A DNA stretch of 64,000 bases from Gemmatimonadaceae bacterium. Its GTDB lineage: Bacteria > Gemmatimonadota > Gemmatimonadetes > Gemmatimonadales > Gemmatimonadaceae. The stretch is from assembly GCA_947457545.1 (NCBI GenBank), contig CANGXD010000002.1, forward strand, positions 48,849-112,848, given 5' to 3'. A program made the position numbers and the translations under genes. Shown in pieces: positions 1 to 7,681 of the stretch. Position 1 is the first letter of the stretch. The number at the start of each line of letters is the position of its first letter. Below the pieces are notes generated by a model. That model did not search any database and had not been told where the DNA came from. It saw only the letters and a list, made by a program, of their open reading frames with translations.

Positions 1-2
1 GT

Positions 3-524
3 GCCGCCGCCGACGAAGCGCAGGCGCGCGCCGAGAAGGCCGTGGAAGAAGCGCGCGTCGAGGTAACGCGTGTGCGCTTGCAGGTGGAGCAGGTCGAACC
101 CGCCCGTGCGCGTGCCGAAGCCGCACGGGCCGAAGCCGAAGCTGCCGCGGCCCCCGTTATTGCGCAGGGTGAAGCACAGGCCAAGGCGCTCCGTGCGGTG
201 CAGGAGCAGATGATGGCGGCGGGCGACCGCGGGTTGTCGTTGCTGTACCTGCAGCAGTTGCCCGATATGATTGATCGCCTGGCAAGCGCCGCGAGTGACA
301 TCAAGATCGACCGTTTGGTCGTGCTCGATGGTGGAGACGGGCAGGGGGCAGCGAATGCCACGCAGCAGCGGCTCGGCGCCATGATGCGATTGCTCGAGGC
401 CGCTAGTGCACAATATGGCATCGATCCCGATACGCTGTTGCAGGGACTGGGCGGACGGTTGGCTGGCGCTACGAACCCCATCGTGGTCGAACCACCGGCA
501 GCGGGCTCAGGCAGTACGAAGTGA
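3..524 (+). CDS. Flotillin/SPFH-like protein, C-terminal part (5' truncated by window edge)
   Basis: Ala/Glu/Arg-rich coiled coil (ARAEAARAEAEAAAAPVIAQGEAQAKALRAVQEQMM) typical of flotillin C-termini; frame open to the window edge. Confidence 0.65.
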   Translation, partial: AAADEAQARAEKAVEEARVEVTRVRLQVEQVEPARARAEAARAEAEAAAAPVIAQGEAQAKALRAVQEQMMAAGDRGLSLLYLQQLPDMIDRLASAASDIKIDRLVVLDGGDGQGAANATQQRLGAMMRLLEAASAQYGIDPDTLLQGLGGRLAGATNPIVVEPPAAGSGSTK

Positions 525-546
525 ACACGAGGTGCCGCATCTGATT

Positions 547-635
547 GCGGAATAATGTTTGCGGAAGAGGAACGGACACGCCGTACAAGACGGCGACCCG
601 TTCCTCTTTTTCGTGGAGTCAATGAATGCGCCTGT
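547..635. repeat. 89-bp direct repeat copy 1 containing a nested hairpin
   Basis: Matches 2731..2819 with one mismatch (gcgAccc vs gcgCccc); contains GAGGAACGG..CGCCGT-ACAAG-ACGGCG..CCGTTCCTC followed by TTTTT. Confidence 0.95.
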
Positions 636-1361
636 TCCAGCGAATCGTCTTCGCGTACGCCGGACCGCACGCCAGCTCCACGTGATCGCTCCGACCGGCA
701 CCACGAGATCCGTGAAGAGCGACATCACCCAAACTTTAGCGCCGTTGTGGGGGGCGAGGCGCACGGCCATCTGCGGCCTGTAGGAGCCAACGGACACACC
801 GATTTCCAAGCTTACCCACGAGCAACGATCGCGGGGGCGCTCTGAGGAGCAGGACGTTCATGATCCCGATTCCGCCGAGAAGACGTGAAGGACTCGGCTA
901 CTGTGCCGAGCACCTCGGCAGGAAATCCGTTTCAGGTGAAACGTTAGTGAAATGCGTTACGACTAGAGTGTAAAGGAAGTGCGATTGACGCGTGCTCACG
1001 TGTGAAGTCTCCAGATTCCGTGCGACGACACGACGCGCCCCTTAGGACCTAGGACTAGTTCAACCCTCCAACGGGGGAAATACGGTCGCGTTAGGGTCGC
1101 AGTTAGCGCGATCTTCTGCGGTCCCGTCGTAGAGATCGTAACTCTTTGACTCTGATAAGGAGAGAAGTTTCAATGAAGGAGCTTGAAGCAGAAGACACTG
1201 GAAAGTTATCCAGAGAAGCGACGGCGCTAGTTGAGAGCGGGGAATGGCTCGCGAAAATGGTCGCCGGGACTGCCGGTGCAATTGTCGGCGTCGCGTTCAG
1301 GAGGGCAAGACAGGAACCCCCAGTGTATCTTGAGAGAGGAATATTTTTCAATTGTAAGCCG

Positions 1362-2156
1362 ATGAATCGGCAGGCGCGAACCGTCACCACCGTACTCGGA
1401 CTTATGATCTTGTCTGCGTGTGCAAGTGAGAGGGCGCTAGCCCCAGCAGCAGCGCTAGAAGAGACGCCGCAGATGGACGTGCCTCGTGTCAAGTCAGATG
1501 CCGAGCTGCTGGTCTTGCTAGATGACGCAGGCGCCGTGCGGCGAGTAATGGTAATTGGCGACAAGCAAGATGGTCGACGACGGATGGTTCTAAGTCTAGG
1601 ATTTCGTTCGCTGACACTGACGAACGTTGCGAACGGTGCCGTAAACGAAGAGATGACCTCGCTCTTCTCCGCTAGCCAGGAGAAGGGGCTCGCTGTTACG
1701 TATCTACGGCTTGCAGGCAAGTGGAGTACGAGCTTGGAAGAAACGCTTGCAATGGAATTGGCGACCGAAAGCGATTCGCGCGCATTCACGAGACTCTCAG
1801 CAGAAAGTCATCAAAGCATTGTCGAGCGGAAGGCGGAGATCAACGCTGCCTTGCGGAAGGCAGAAGAGAACATGAATGTTGCGATTTCGGTCGCAAGAGC
1901 GGGCGGCCCTGCAAAGCGTGCAGCGCTGGGAGGCTTATCGGTACCGGAAGCTGAACTCGAGGGCGAAGACTGCACCAAGAAAGCTCAAAAAGCGATGAAC
2001 GAATCCGCAGACTTTATACTCGCAGCGGGTGCGCTCATTGCCGCTCTCGACGCATGTGGAGCGTCGATGGGACTCACATGTTTCTCGTTCCGGCTGCGCA
2101 CGTTGTCTATATGCGGGAGGGACTCGAGATGGCGGCGGCCTCGGGGGAGCTCTTGA
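1362..2156 (+). CDS. Hypothetical lipoprotein, probably frameshifted near its 3' end
   Basis: MNRQARTVTTVLGLMILSACAS lipobox-like signal; supplied ORF 1146..2156 with more likely internal ATG start at 1362. Confidence 0.5.
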   Translation: MNRQARTVTTVLGLMILSACASERALAPAAALEETPQMDVPRVKSDAELLVLLDDAGAVRRVMVIGDKQDGRRRMVLSLGFRSLTLTNVANGAVNEEMTSLFSASQEKGLAVTYLRLAGKWSTSLEETLAMELATESDSRAFTRLSAESHQSIVERKAEINAALRKAEENMNVAISVARAGGPAKRAALGGLSVPEAELEGEDCTKKAQKAMNESADFILAAGALIAALDACGASMGLTCFSFRLRTLSICGRDSRWRRPRGSS

Positions 2157-2238
2157 AGTGCCTTAGGCAGCCTTGAGTAACGGGACGCATCTACAAAGTG
2201 ATGACCGACGTAACTTTGCCATTCCCACGCTCGACACC

Positions 2239-2499
2239 ATGGATACCGTAACTGTTGTACTCGCGTTCGGTAGCGCTGTGATTTTTTTCGCTCTCGCATG
2301 GCGGACCGAGGGAGCGAGTTCGCTCAGGCGCCGTTACCTCGCAATCGCTGTCATGAACATTGCCCTCGGTGTCTGGAACCTGTTTACGTCTGACCGCTTC
2401 ACGACCGTCAACACCGTGATCGGCGTTCCGCTCACAATTCTCCTTCTAGTGTGGGTGGCTCGTTCGTATGCTCCAGCGGCGAGAAAACGCGACCCCTAG
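2239..2499 (+). CDS. Small hypothetical membrane protein
   Basis: MDTVTVVLAFGSAVIFFALAWR...IALGVWNLF...VIGVPLTILLLVWVARSY: hydrophobic segments; internal ATG of ORF 2173..2499. Confidence 0.45.
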   Translation: MDTVTVVLAFGSAVIFFALAWRTEGASSLRRRYLAIAVMNIALGVWNLFTSDRFTTVNTVIGVPLTILLLVWVARSYAPAARKRDP

Positions 2500-2730
2500 T
2501 GCCCGCTAGCGTAGCAAGCAGGCCGAGCTCGGCCGTTCGCCGCAGATCGCCGAGCGTACCGTCCGTGCCTCTGAAAAGCTGTCGAGCGCTCGAGCTGCTC
2601 CTGTCCGTCATTGAACACGCCTTTATCGGGACGGGGCGCACGACTTGAGGGCGCTGCGAATTCCGTCGTCGTTGAGCCGCGCGCATCGAGCTCGATCGGA
2701 GTCAACTGAGTGAGCGCTCTACGAATGCTC

Positions 2731-2819
2731 GCGGAATAATGTTTGCGGAAGAGGAACGGACACGCCGTACAAGACGGCGCCCCGTTCCTCTTTTTCGTGG
2801 AGTCAATGAATGCGCCTGT
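2731..2819. repeat. 89-bp direct repeat copy 2; its 3' end overlaps the PEP-CTERM gene start
   Basis: 88/89 identical to 547..635. Confidence 0.95.
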
Positions 2820-3385
2820 CACAGCGCGTGATACTCGTGTGCGCCATCCTCATGATGCCCGTCAGCTCGGCGTTCGCGCAGTTGCGATTGAGTGGGAATG
2901 GCACGCTCGACGAAGTACAGTCGCCGTTTACAGCGTTCAGCGTTGGTGCTGTGCAGTTCGAGTTCCTGTTGCCGCAGCCGCCCAATGGTGAAGCGCTCCC
3001 GCCAGCGGCGTTTCTACTCGTGGGCATCACTGGCCGTTTCTCGCAGGGAAGCACGCAGCTTCCGCTACTTGGCGATCTGCTCTTCTACACGAGCGAGTTC
3101 GACGGTGGCTTCGTCTTCGAGTCGCCGGCAGGATTTGCACTGCTCAACACCACCGGAGCACAGCTGTTTACGCGAAGCGTGAACAACCCGGTATTCAGGA
3201 CGGGACGTTTCGCGATCACGGATCTCCCAGGTGCGGCGGGGGTGATCGCCGTCAACGGGAATGTCGTGATTTCGGCGGTGAGCACCGTCCCGGAACCGGC
3301 GTCCGCCGGGCTCGCGATCACCGGTGCACTGCTGTTGATGGCGTGTCGCCGGTGCCGTCCCACGGTGGCACGCGCTGGGGTATAG
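2810..3385 (+). CDS. PEP-CTERM domain secreted protein
   Basis: N-terminal signal peptide (VILVCAILMMPVSSAFAQ) and C-terminal VPEPASAGLAITGALLLMACRRCRP (PEP motif, TM helix, basic tail). Confidence 0.85.
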   Translation: MRLSQRVILVCAILMMPVSSAFAQLRLSGNGTLDEVQSPFTAFSVGAVQFEFLLPQPPNGEALPPAAFLLVGITGRFSQGSTQLPLLGDLLFYTSEFDGGFVFESPAGFALLNTTGAQLFTRSVNNPVFRTGRFAITDLPGAAGVIAVNGNVVISAVSTVPEPASAGLAITGALLLMACRRCRPTVARAGV

Positions 3386-3530
3386 GGCGGACCATCACTG
3401 CATACTCAATGCGAAGTACCGAGACGCGAGCCTCCGTTCGCGCTCGGCGGGGACGGTAGCGAGTCGCCGCACCCCCCTCCCATCCGGCAACCTGTCCGGA
3501 TACAATTCCAGTGCTGCTACGCAGCGCATT

Positions 3531-3603
3531 GGGGCGTTAGCTCAGCTGGGAGAGCACCTGCTTTGCAAGCAGGGGGTCATCGGTTCGATCCCGATACGCT
3601 CCA
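3531..3603 (+). tRNA. tRNA-Ala (anticodon TGC)
   Basis: GGGGCGT...ACGCTCCA acceptor pairing; CTGCT-TTGCAAG-CAG anticodon arm; GGTTCGATCC T-arm. Confidence 0.97.
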
Positions 3604-3605
3604 CT
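3559..3605. repeat. att-like direct repeat, copy inside intact tRNA-Ala
   Basis: TGCTTTGCAAGCAGGGGGTCATCGGTTCGATCCCGATACGCTCCACT, identical to 7560..7606. Confidence 0.95.
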
Positions 3606-3677
3606 CGAGAAACACGCGAGAAGACATCTCGAAGTTTTTGTTTTTCATAGAGATACGCTCGCTAGGTGTAGGTCTAT

Positions 3678-3714
3678 GGGGGAGGGGCGCGGTCACCGCG
3701 CTCCTCCCTCTTTT
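3678..3714 (+). terminator. Rho-independent-like terminator downstream of tRNA-Ala
   Basis: GGGGGAGGGGCGCGG-TCA-CCGCGCTCCTCCCTC followed by TTTT. Confidence 0.7.
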
Positions 3715-4099
3715 GCTCTTGGTACTACTTCTGGTACGACTTTCGCCCGCAACCAGTCCCCTCGATGGAGCAGGGCGTGGCGTTGCTGCCCGCTGTCACC
3801 AAGCGCCCCTATCCTTCTCCGCAGGCGCGGTAGTCGCACCCAACGATAGGGGGAGTGATGGCGGAGAACTTCCTCCGGTCGCTCGGCAAGTCCGAGCTTC
3901 ATCTCTGGCGGTCTCCCACGATGATGATTGTCAGAATCCCTGCGCACGTTTGAGCGCGCGCGACTGACAAGTCACTCCCCCAAGCCTTCGTCACTGCGCA
4001 ATAGCGCATAGATTGACGCCGCCGGCGAGGAACCGTTGCGCCGATTGTCTCCATTCCGTCTATTGATACCGCGATATTTACTCGATTGAGGACGTCGAT

Positions 4100-5575
4100 A
4101 TGGTACGATCGATTTCATGGGCCGCAGGTTGGCGAGGCCTCGCGCGCCGCACACTTGCTCTGGCCAGCGTCTTAGGCGCGCTGCCCTCACTTGCGGCGGC
4201 GCAGGTGCGCGCCCCGCTCACGCCGGAGCAGATCGCAGCCGCTGGGCGGCGCTCGACCGTGACTATCGTCTCGCTCGACGCTGCCGGCGATACGGTGAGC
4301 CAGGGAAGCGGTGTCATTCTTCGAGCGGATGGCGTGATCGCGACCAACTGGCACGTCATGCAGGGGGCGAGCAGTGCGCGCATCAAGTTCGCGAACGGCG
4401 AGGTCATCGACCGCGTGCTGTTCTTGGACGGCGACTCTTTGGCTGACATTGCCCTGCTTCGCGTAGCCGGACTCAACTTGCCGGCCGCGCGAACCACGAG
4501 TGAAGTGCCGGCGGTAGGCGCGCGCGTGCTGGCAATTGGCGCGCCGTTGGGGCTGTCGCAGACCGTCTCCGATGGGCTGCTTAGCGCGGTGCGCCTCGTC
4601 GACGGAAAAACGATCATCCAGACCACCGCTGCCATCTCCCCCGGTAGCTCCGGCGGCCCAGTGTTTGATCTTCAGGGCCGCGTCTTCGCTATCGCCATGA
4701 GCACCATCGGCGAAGGCCAGTCGCTCAACTTTGCGACGCCGATCCGTTACGGGCTCGCGCTGCTACCCCTGGGGACAACGCCAAAACCGCTCGCCAGTGT
4801 TTTTGTCGGCGGCGCCGCCCCGGTGGGAGCCACCCAAACGGCCGCCCCCAGCAAGTCCGCCCGTCCGGCCGAGGGCGCAGGACTCCTGCCACTTCCGGCC
4901 AAGGCCGAGCGCCCCGACACTAGCATTGCCGGCACGTACGTGGTCCGGCATCAGGTCCTCCGGTCGTCGGGACCGTCCACGCCGCGGACGGGGCTCCTCG
5001 TGCTCGATCCCAAGGGCAATGGGTGGTTCATGACGGACCGTAATGATGAAGGGACGGGCATGCGCATCTACGGCGCAATCACCACGCGCACTGGCCGCGT
5101 CGGCTTCAAGCTATCCGGAAGCGAAGTGGTGGGTTACCAAACCGACGACGGGTTCGTGAGCATCTTCGAGCTAGACCGGGCCAAGGCGGACACGGTGCGT
5201 ATGGTCAACACGTGGGTCGACCTGTCGCTTAAGCAACCTGATGGCCTATACGACGTCTCGGGTCGGCTATCGTACTGGCCGGAGCGGAACCGGCGGAGCG
5301 ACTCCTCGCCGGGTACGTGGTGGGGCACGGCGGCCGCTGTTGCCACGACCGACTCCCTCTGGATTACTGTCTACCTCACCAACGAAAGCGGCGGATCGAC
5401 GCGGGTCGACGCGGAAACAAAGCGTGACGCCGACGGCAGCTTCGCGTGGACCGACCCGGAAACCGGCGACGCGATGCGTGGGCGCATCTCCGCGGGCGCG
5501 ATTGAGATTGATTGGGTTGATGCCCGGGACAAGGGCACGTCCTTCCGCGGGCGCTTGGTCGGCAAACGAAGGTAG
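4100..5575 (+). CDS. Secreted trypsin-like (S1C/HtrA-type) serine protease with a C-terminal extension
   Basis: Signal peptide (ALASVLGALPSLAAAQ); catalytic contexts IATNWHV (His), DSLADIALLRV (Asp), PGSSGGPV (Ser). Confidence 0.85.
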   Translation: MVRSISWAAGWRGLARRTLALASVLGALPSLAAAQVRAPLTPEQIAAAGRRSTVTIVSLDAAGDTVSQGSGVILRADGVIATNWHVMQGASSARIKFANGEVIDRVLFLDGDSLADIALLRVAGLNLPAARTTSEVPAVGARVLAIGAPLGLSQTVSDGLLSAVRLVDGKTIIQTTAAISPGSSGGPVFDLQGRVFAIAMSTIGEGQSLNFATPIRYGLALLPLGTTPKPLASVFVGGAAPVGATQTAAPSKSARPAEGAGLLPLPAKAERPDTSIAGTYVVRHQVLRSSGPSTPRTGLLVLDPKGNGWFMTDRNDEGTGMRIYGAITTRTGRVGFKLSGSEVVGYQTDDGFVSIFELDRAKADTVRMVNTWVDLSLKQPDGLYDVSGRLSYWPERNRRSDSSPGTWWGTAAAVATTDSLWITVYLTNESGGSTRVDAETKRDADGSFAWTDPETGDAMRGRISAGAIEIDWVDARDKGTSFRGRLVGKRR

Positions 5576-5723
5576 CGTCACGCGGACGTCATTCGCGACT
5601 GCGACTCGGCCGTCGCGCTCGTCGTCTATGGCATCGTTGCGGTCGACTTCAACAACGCGGGATCGCGAACATGCATGACGCGCCGTTCTACTTCACCGCT
5701 CTCGCATAAGTCTCGCTGGAGCC

Positions 5724-5927
5724 TCAGCGGAGGTGGTGAAACGAGTCTGGCGGGACCGAACAACCGGGCTCGACGGCGCGACGGACCGCGTCGAAGAGGT
5801 CAGAGGGCATGCTGCTCGCTGTCTCCCCTGTGAAGCGGGTCCAGAGCACTGGGGTAATGCATTCGACGATCCCAGCGAGACCATGTTCGTCGGCGGCGAG
5901 AAGCAGCGCGCGCTTGATGCCGTGCAC
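5724..5927 (-). CDS. Small hypothetical protein immediately downstream of Rep
   Basis: Same strand as Rep; MHGIKRALLLAADEHGLAGIVECITPVLWTRFTGETASSMPSDLFDAVRRAVEPGC; could start slightly upstream at a GTG. Confidence 0.4.
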   Translation of the reverse strand: MHGIKRALLLAADEHGLAGIVECITPVLWTRFTGETASSMPSDLFDAVRRAVEPGCSVPPDSFHHLR

Positions 5928-5942
5928 CGGCGCGAGCAGTGC

Positions 5943-7130
5943 CTAGTACCGGCGCGGAATCACAGCGATCACGGTGCCGACTTCGGGCGGCACGTACTTC
6001 GTGGACACCGCCGTCTCGCCGGGCGCCGCTAGGTCAGCGGCGACCGGCGGCGCCACGGGCGCCGCCGTCAGCTGGTCACGTGCGTATGCGGCTGGCGGGG
6101 CCGCAACAACGTCGCTTTGCTCCGCTACGGTCGCACGAGCACCGGCCCGAGCCGCCAATCCCGCCGCGACAGGGTCCGTCCGGTACGCCTTTGTCCAAGT
6201 AGTATCGAGATTCGGTCTCAGTTTGGCCATCGCGTCGAGGTACTCGCGGAACAGCACGACCGCGTGGGAATCGCCGAGTGTGGCGGCGCGCGCGAGCTCG
6301 AATACCGCCGACCCGTGCGGCTCCGACTCGGTACGATGTCGCACGTCACCCTTGGCGGCATAGGCCGGGTGGACGTCGCGGCTCCAGTCCGGATGGCGAG
6401 CGAGCGGCACGCGCGTCCCGCCGCTGGCGCGCTTCAGTGCCTTGACCCACGCCGCGCGCAGCTTCGTCACGACGCGCTCCTCTTCGTCGTCCGCCATGGC
6501 GGGCAGGAAAATCGGGACGTGGAAGTGAGGGTGCCACCCGTGAGCGTCACCGTGCACTACCTCCAGCACCCGCCGGAAGAAGGCACCGCGCTGCTGCAGG
6601 TCGCGAGCGGCGCGAGAGTTCTTGAAGAACTCCCACGCTTTCAGCATGTCACGAAGGACCCACACGAGGCGCTCCTCAACGCGATGGGGGCTAGTGAGCG
6701 TGAGCAGGCGAACGATGCCGCCGGTCGCGATGTGCAAATCGAAGACGGCCTTGAACTCTCGGCGCAGGGCGGTCCACTTGTCCTCGCGGCACGCGGCGCA
6801 CCCGTTCACGGAGCGACAGCGCGCGAGCCCGGTGAGGTACGCGCCCTTTTTCCCCTGTCGCACCGTGACGTCCAGCCGAGCTAGGGGAGCGATACCACAC
6901 GCGACGCCGGCGCGGCAGGTCAGCCCGGCCTCTTGGAGCGCCATCTGCAGCGCGGCCGCGTCGTCATGTCGGTCGGACGCATAGGCGTGATGTATAGGTT
7001 CGCCATGTATAGGTGTGAACGCGTTGCGATCACGGTTGGCGGAGGGGATGGAGGACACAGGCGGCGGCGTTGAGGCTGCGCGCCGGGGCCAGGTGATACG
7101 AGAGGGCGAACGCTGGCCGCGGTCGGACAC
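5943..7130 (-). CDS. Rolling-circle replication initiator (Rep_1-type, HUH endonuclease); start uncertain
   Basis: CRSVNGCAACREDK Cys cluster; LLTLTSPH (motif I); HGWHPHFHV (HUH motif II); FREYLDAMAKLRPNLDTTWTKAYR fits the motif III catalytic Tyr context. Confidence 0.88.
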   Translation of the reverse strand: MSDRGQRSPSRITWPRRAASTPPPVSSIPSANRDRNAFTPIHGEPIHHAYASDRHDDAAALQMALQEAGLTCRAGVACGIAPLARLDVTVRQGKKGAYLTGLARCRSVNGCAACREDKWTALRREFKAVFDLHIATGGIVRLLTLTSPHRVEERLVWVLRDMLKAWEFFKNSRAARDLQQRGAFFRRVLEVVHGDAHGWHPHFHVPIFLPAMADDEEERVVTKLRAAWVKALKRASGGTRVPLARHPDWSRDVHPAYAAKGDVRHRTESEPHGSAVFELARAATLGDSHAVVLFREYLDAMAKLRPNLDTTWTKAYRTDPVAAGLAARAGARATVAEQSDVVAAPPAAYARDQLTAAPVAPPVAADLAAPGETAVSTKYVPPEVGTVIAVIPRRY

Positions 7131-7220
7131 GCATGGCCAGCCTGGAAGGTTCGCGGCCCTTCGCGCCGGTTCAGCGCGAGGCGAGTCTCATCGCGGCATT
7201 CTCGTCGAAAACACGTGTAA

Positions 7221-7244
7221 CCCCGATGCGACGTCGCACCGGGG
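7221..7244. repeat. 24-bp near-perfect palindrome upstream of rep
   Basis: CCCCGATGCGACGTCGCACCGGGG, single mismatch; centre TGCGACGTCGCA is a perfect palindrome. Confidence 0.8.
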
Positions 7245-7436
7245 CCGCGCGCAGAGCACGCGCGCCATTGTGCATACACATTGACCTGCACTCGCAGACT
7301 AGCGTGATCCGCAGGCCGCTCGCCGGGGTGTTTGCCGTAGACGGGGCGTGGCGCCCCGCGGCCGCTACCGGTATACTCGACAGGGCCGGCGCGTGTCTGA
7401 ACGCGCCGCGTCGGCAGCACAGGGCGCGCTGAGCTC

Positions 7437-7462
7437 GGTACTACTTTGGGTACTACTTTCGC
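7437..7462. repeat. Tandem pair of ~13-bp repeats near the right end of the element
   Basis: GGTACTACTTTGGGTACTACTTTCGC; resembles 3721..3746 (GGTACTACTTCTGGTACGACTTTCGC) near the left end in the same orientation. Confidence 0.75.
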
Positions 7463-7559
7463 GCAAACTCCGATACCAATCGCTTGCGTCGCTTACCTGC
7501 AGATCGCCGTTTCCCCTCTGAAGCCTATCGCGCCTTGCGCTGATGGCCTGCGGACAGGG

Positions 7560-7606
7560 TGCTTTGCAAGCAGGGGGTCATCGGTTCGATCCCGATACGC
7601 TCCACT
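7560..7606. repeat. att-like direct repeat: displaced 3' half of tRNA-Ala
   Basis: Identical 47 bp to 3559..3605; lacks the tRNA 5' half. Confidence 0.95.
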
Positions 7607-7624
7607 ATCTCGAGATAGGACAAT

Positions 7625-7664
7625 CACGACGGGCCGCCACTCTCACGAATGGCGGCCCGTCGTG
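7625..7664. terminator. Hairpin terminator, probably the original tRNA-Ala / EAL-gene terminator
   Basis: CACGACGGGCCGCCA-(10 nt)-TGGCGGCCCGTCGTG 15-bp stem. Confidence 0.7.
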
Positions 7665-7681
7665 CGTAAAACGCGCTGTCG

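Larger units (their letters stand above)
3559..7606. mobile_element. Integrated ~4.0-kb element at tRNA-Ala encoding a Rep_1/HUH rolling-circle initiator
   Basis: Perfect 47-bp direct repeats of the tRNA 3' half at 3559..3605 and 7560..7606 (offset 4001); rolling-circle Rep gene inside. Confidence 0.85.

Noticed and set aside
547-635. Integron attC site
   Set aside because: No recognisable RYYYAAC/GTTRRRY core sites and no integron integrase nearby; the simple nested hairpin plus T-tract is better explained as terminator-like.
6117-6884. 255-aa plus-strand ORF inside the element
   Set aside because: Antisense shadow of the Rep gene; no recognisable domain, while the minus strand has HUH motifs.
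7560-7606. Second tRNA-Ala gene
   Set aside because: Only the 3' half is present (no 5' acceptor strand or D-arm); it is the displaced att-like copy.
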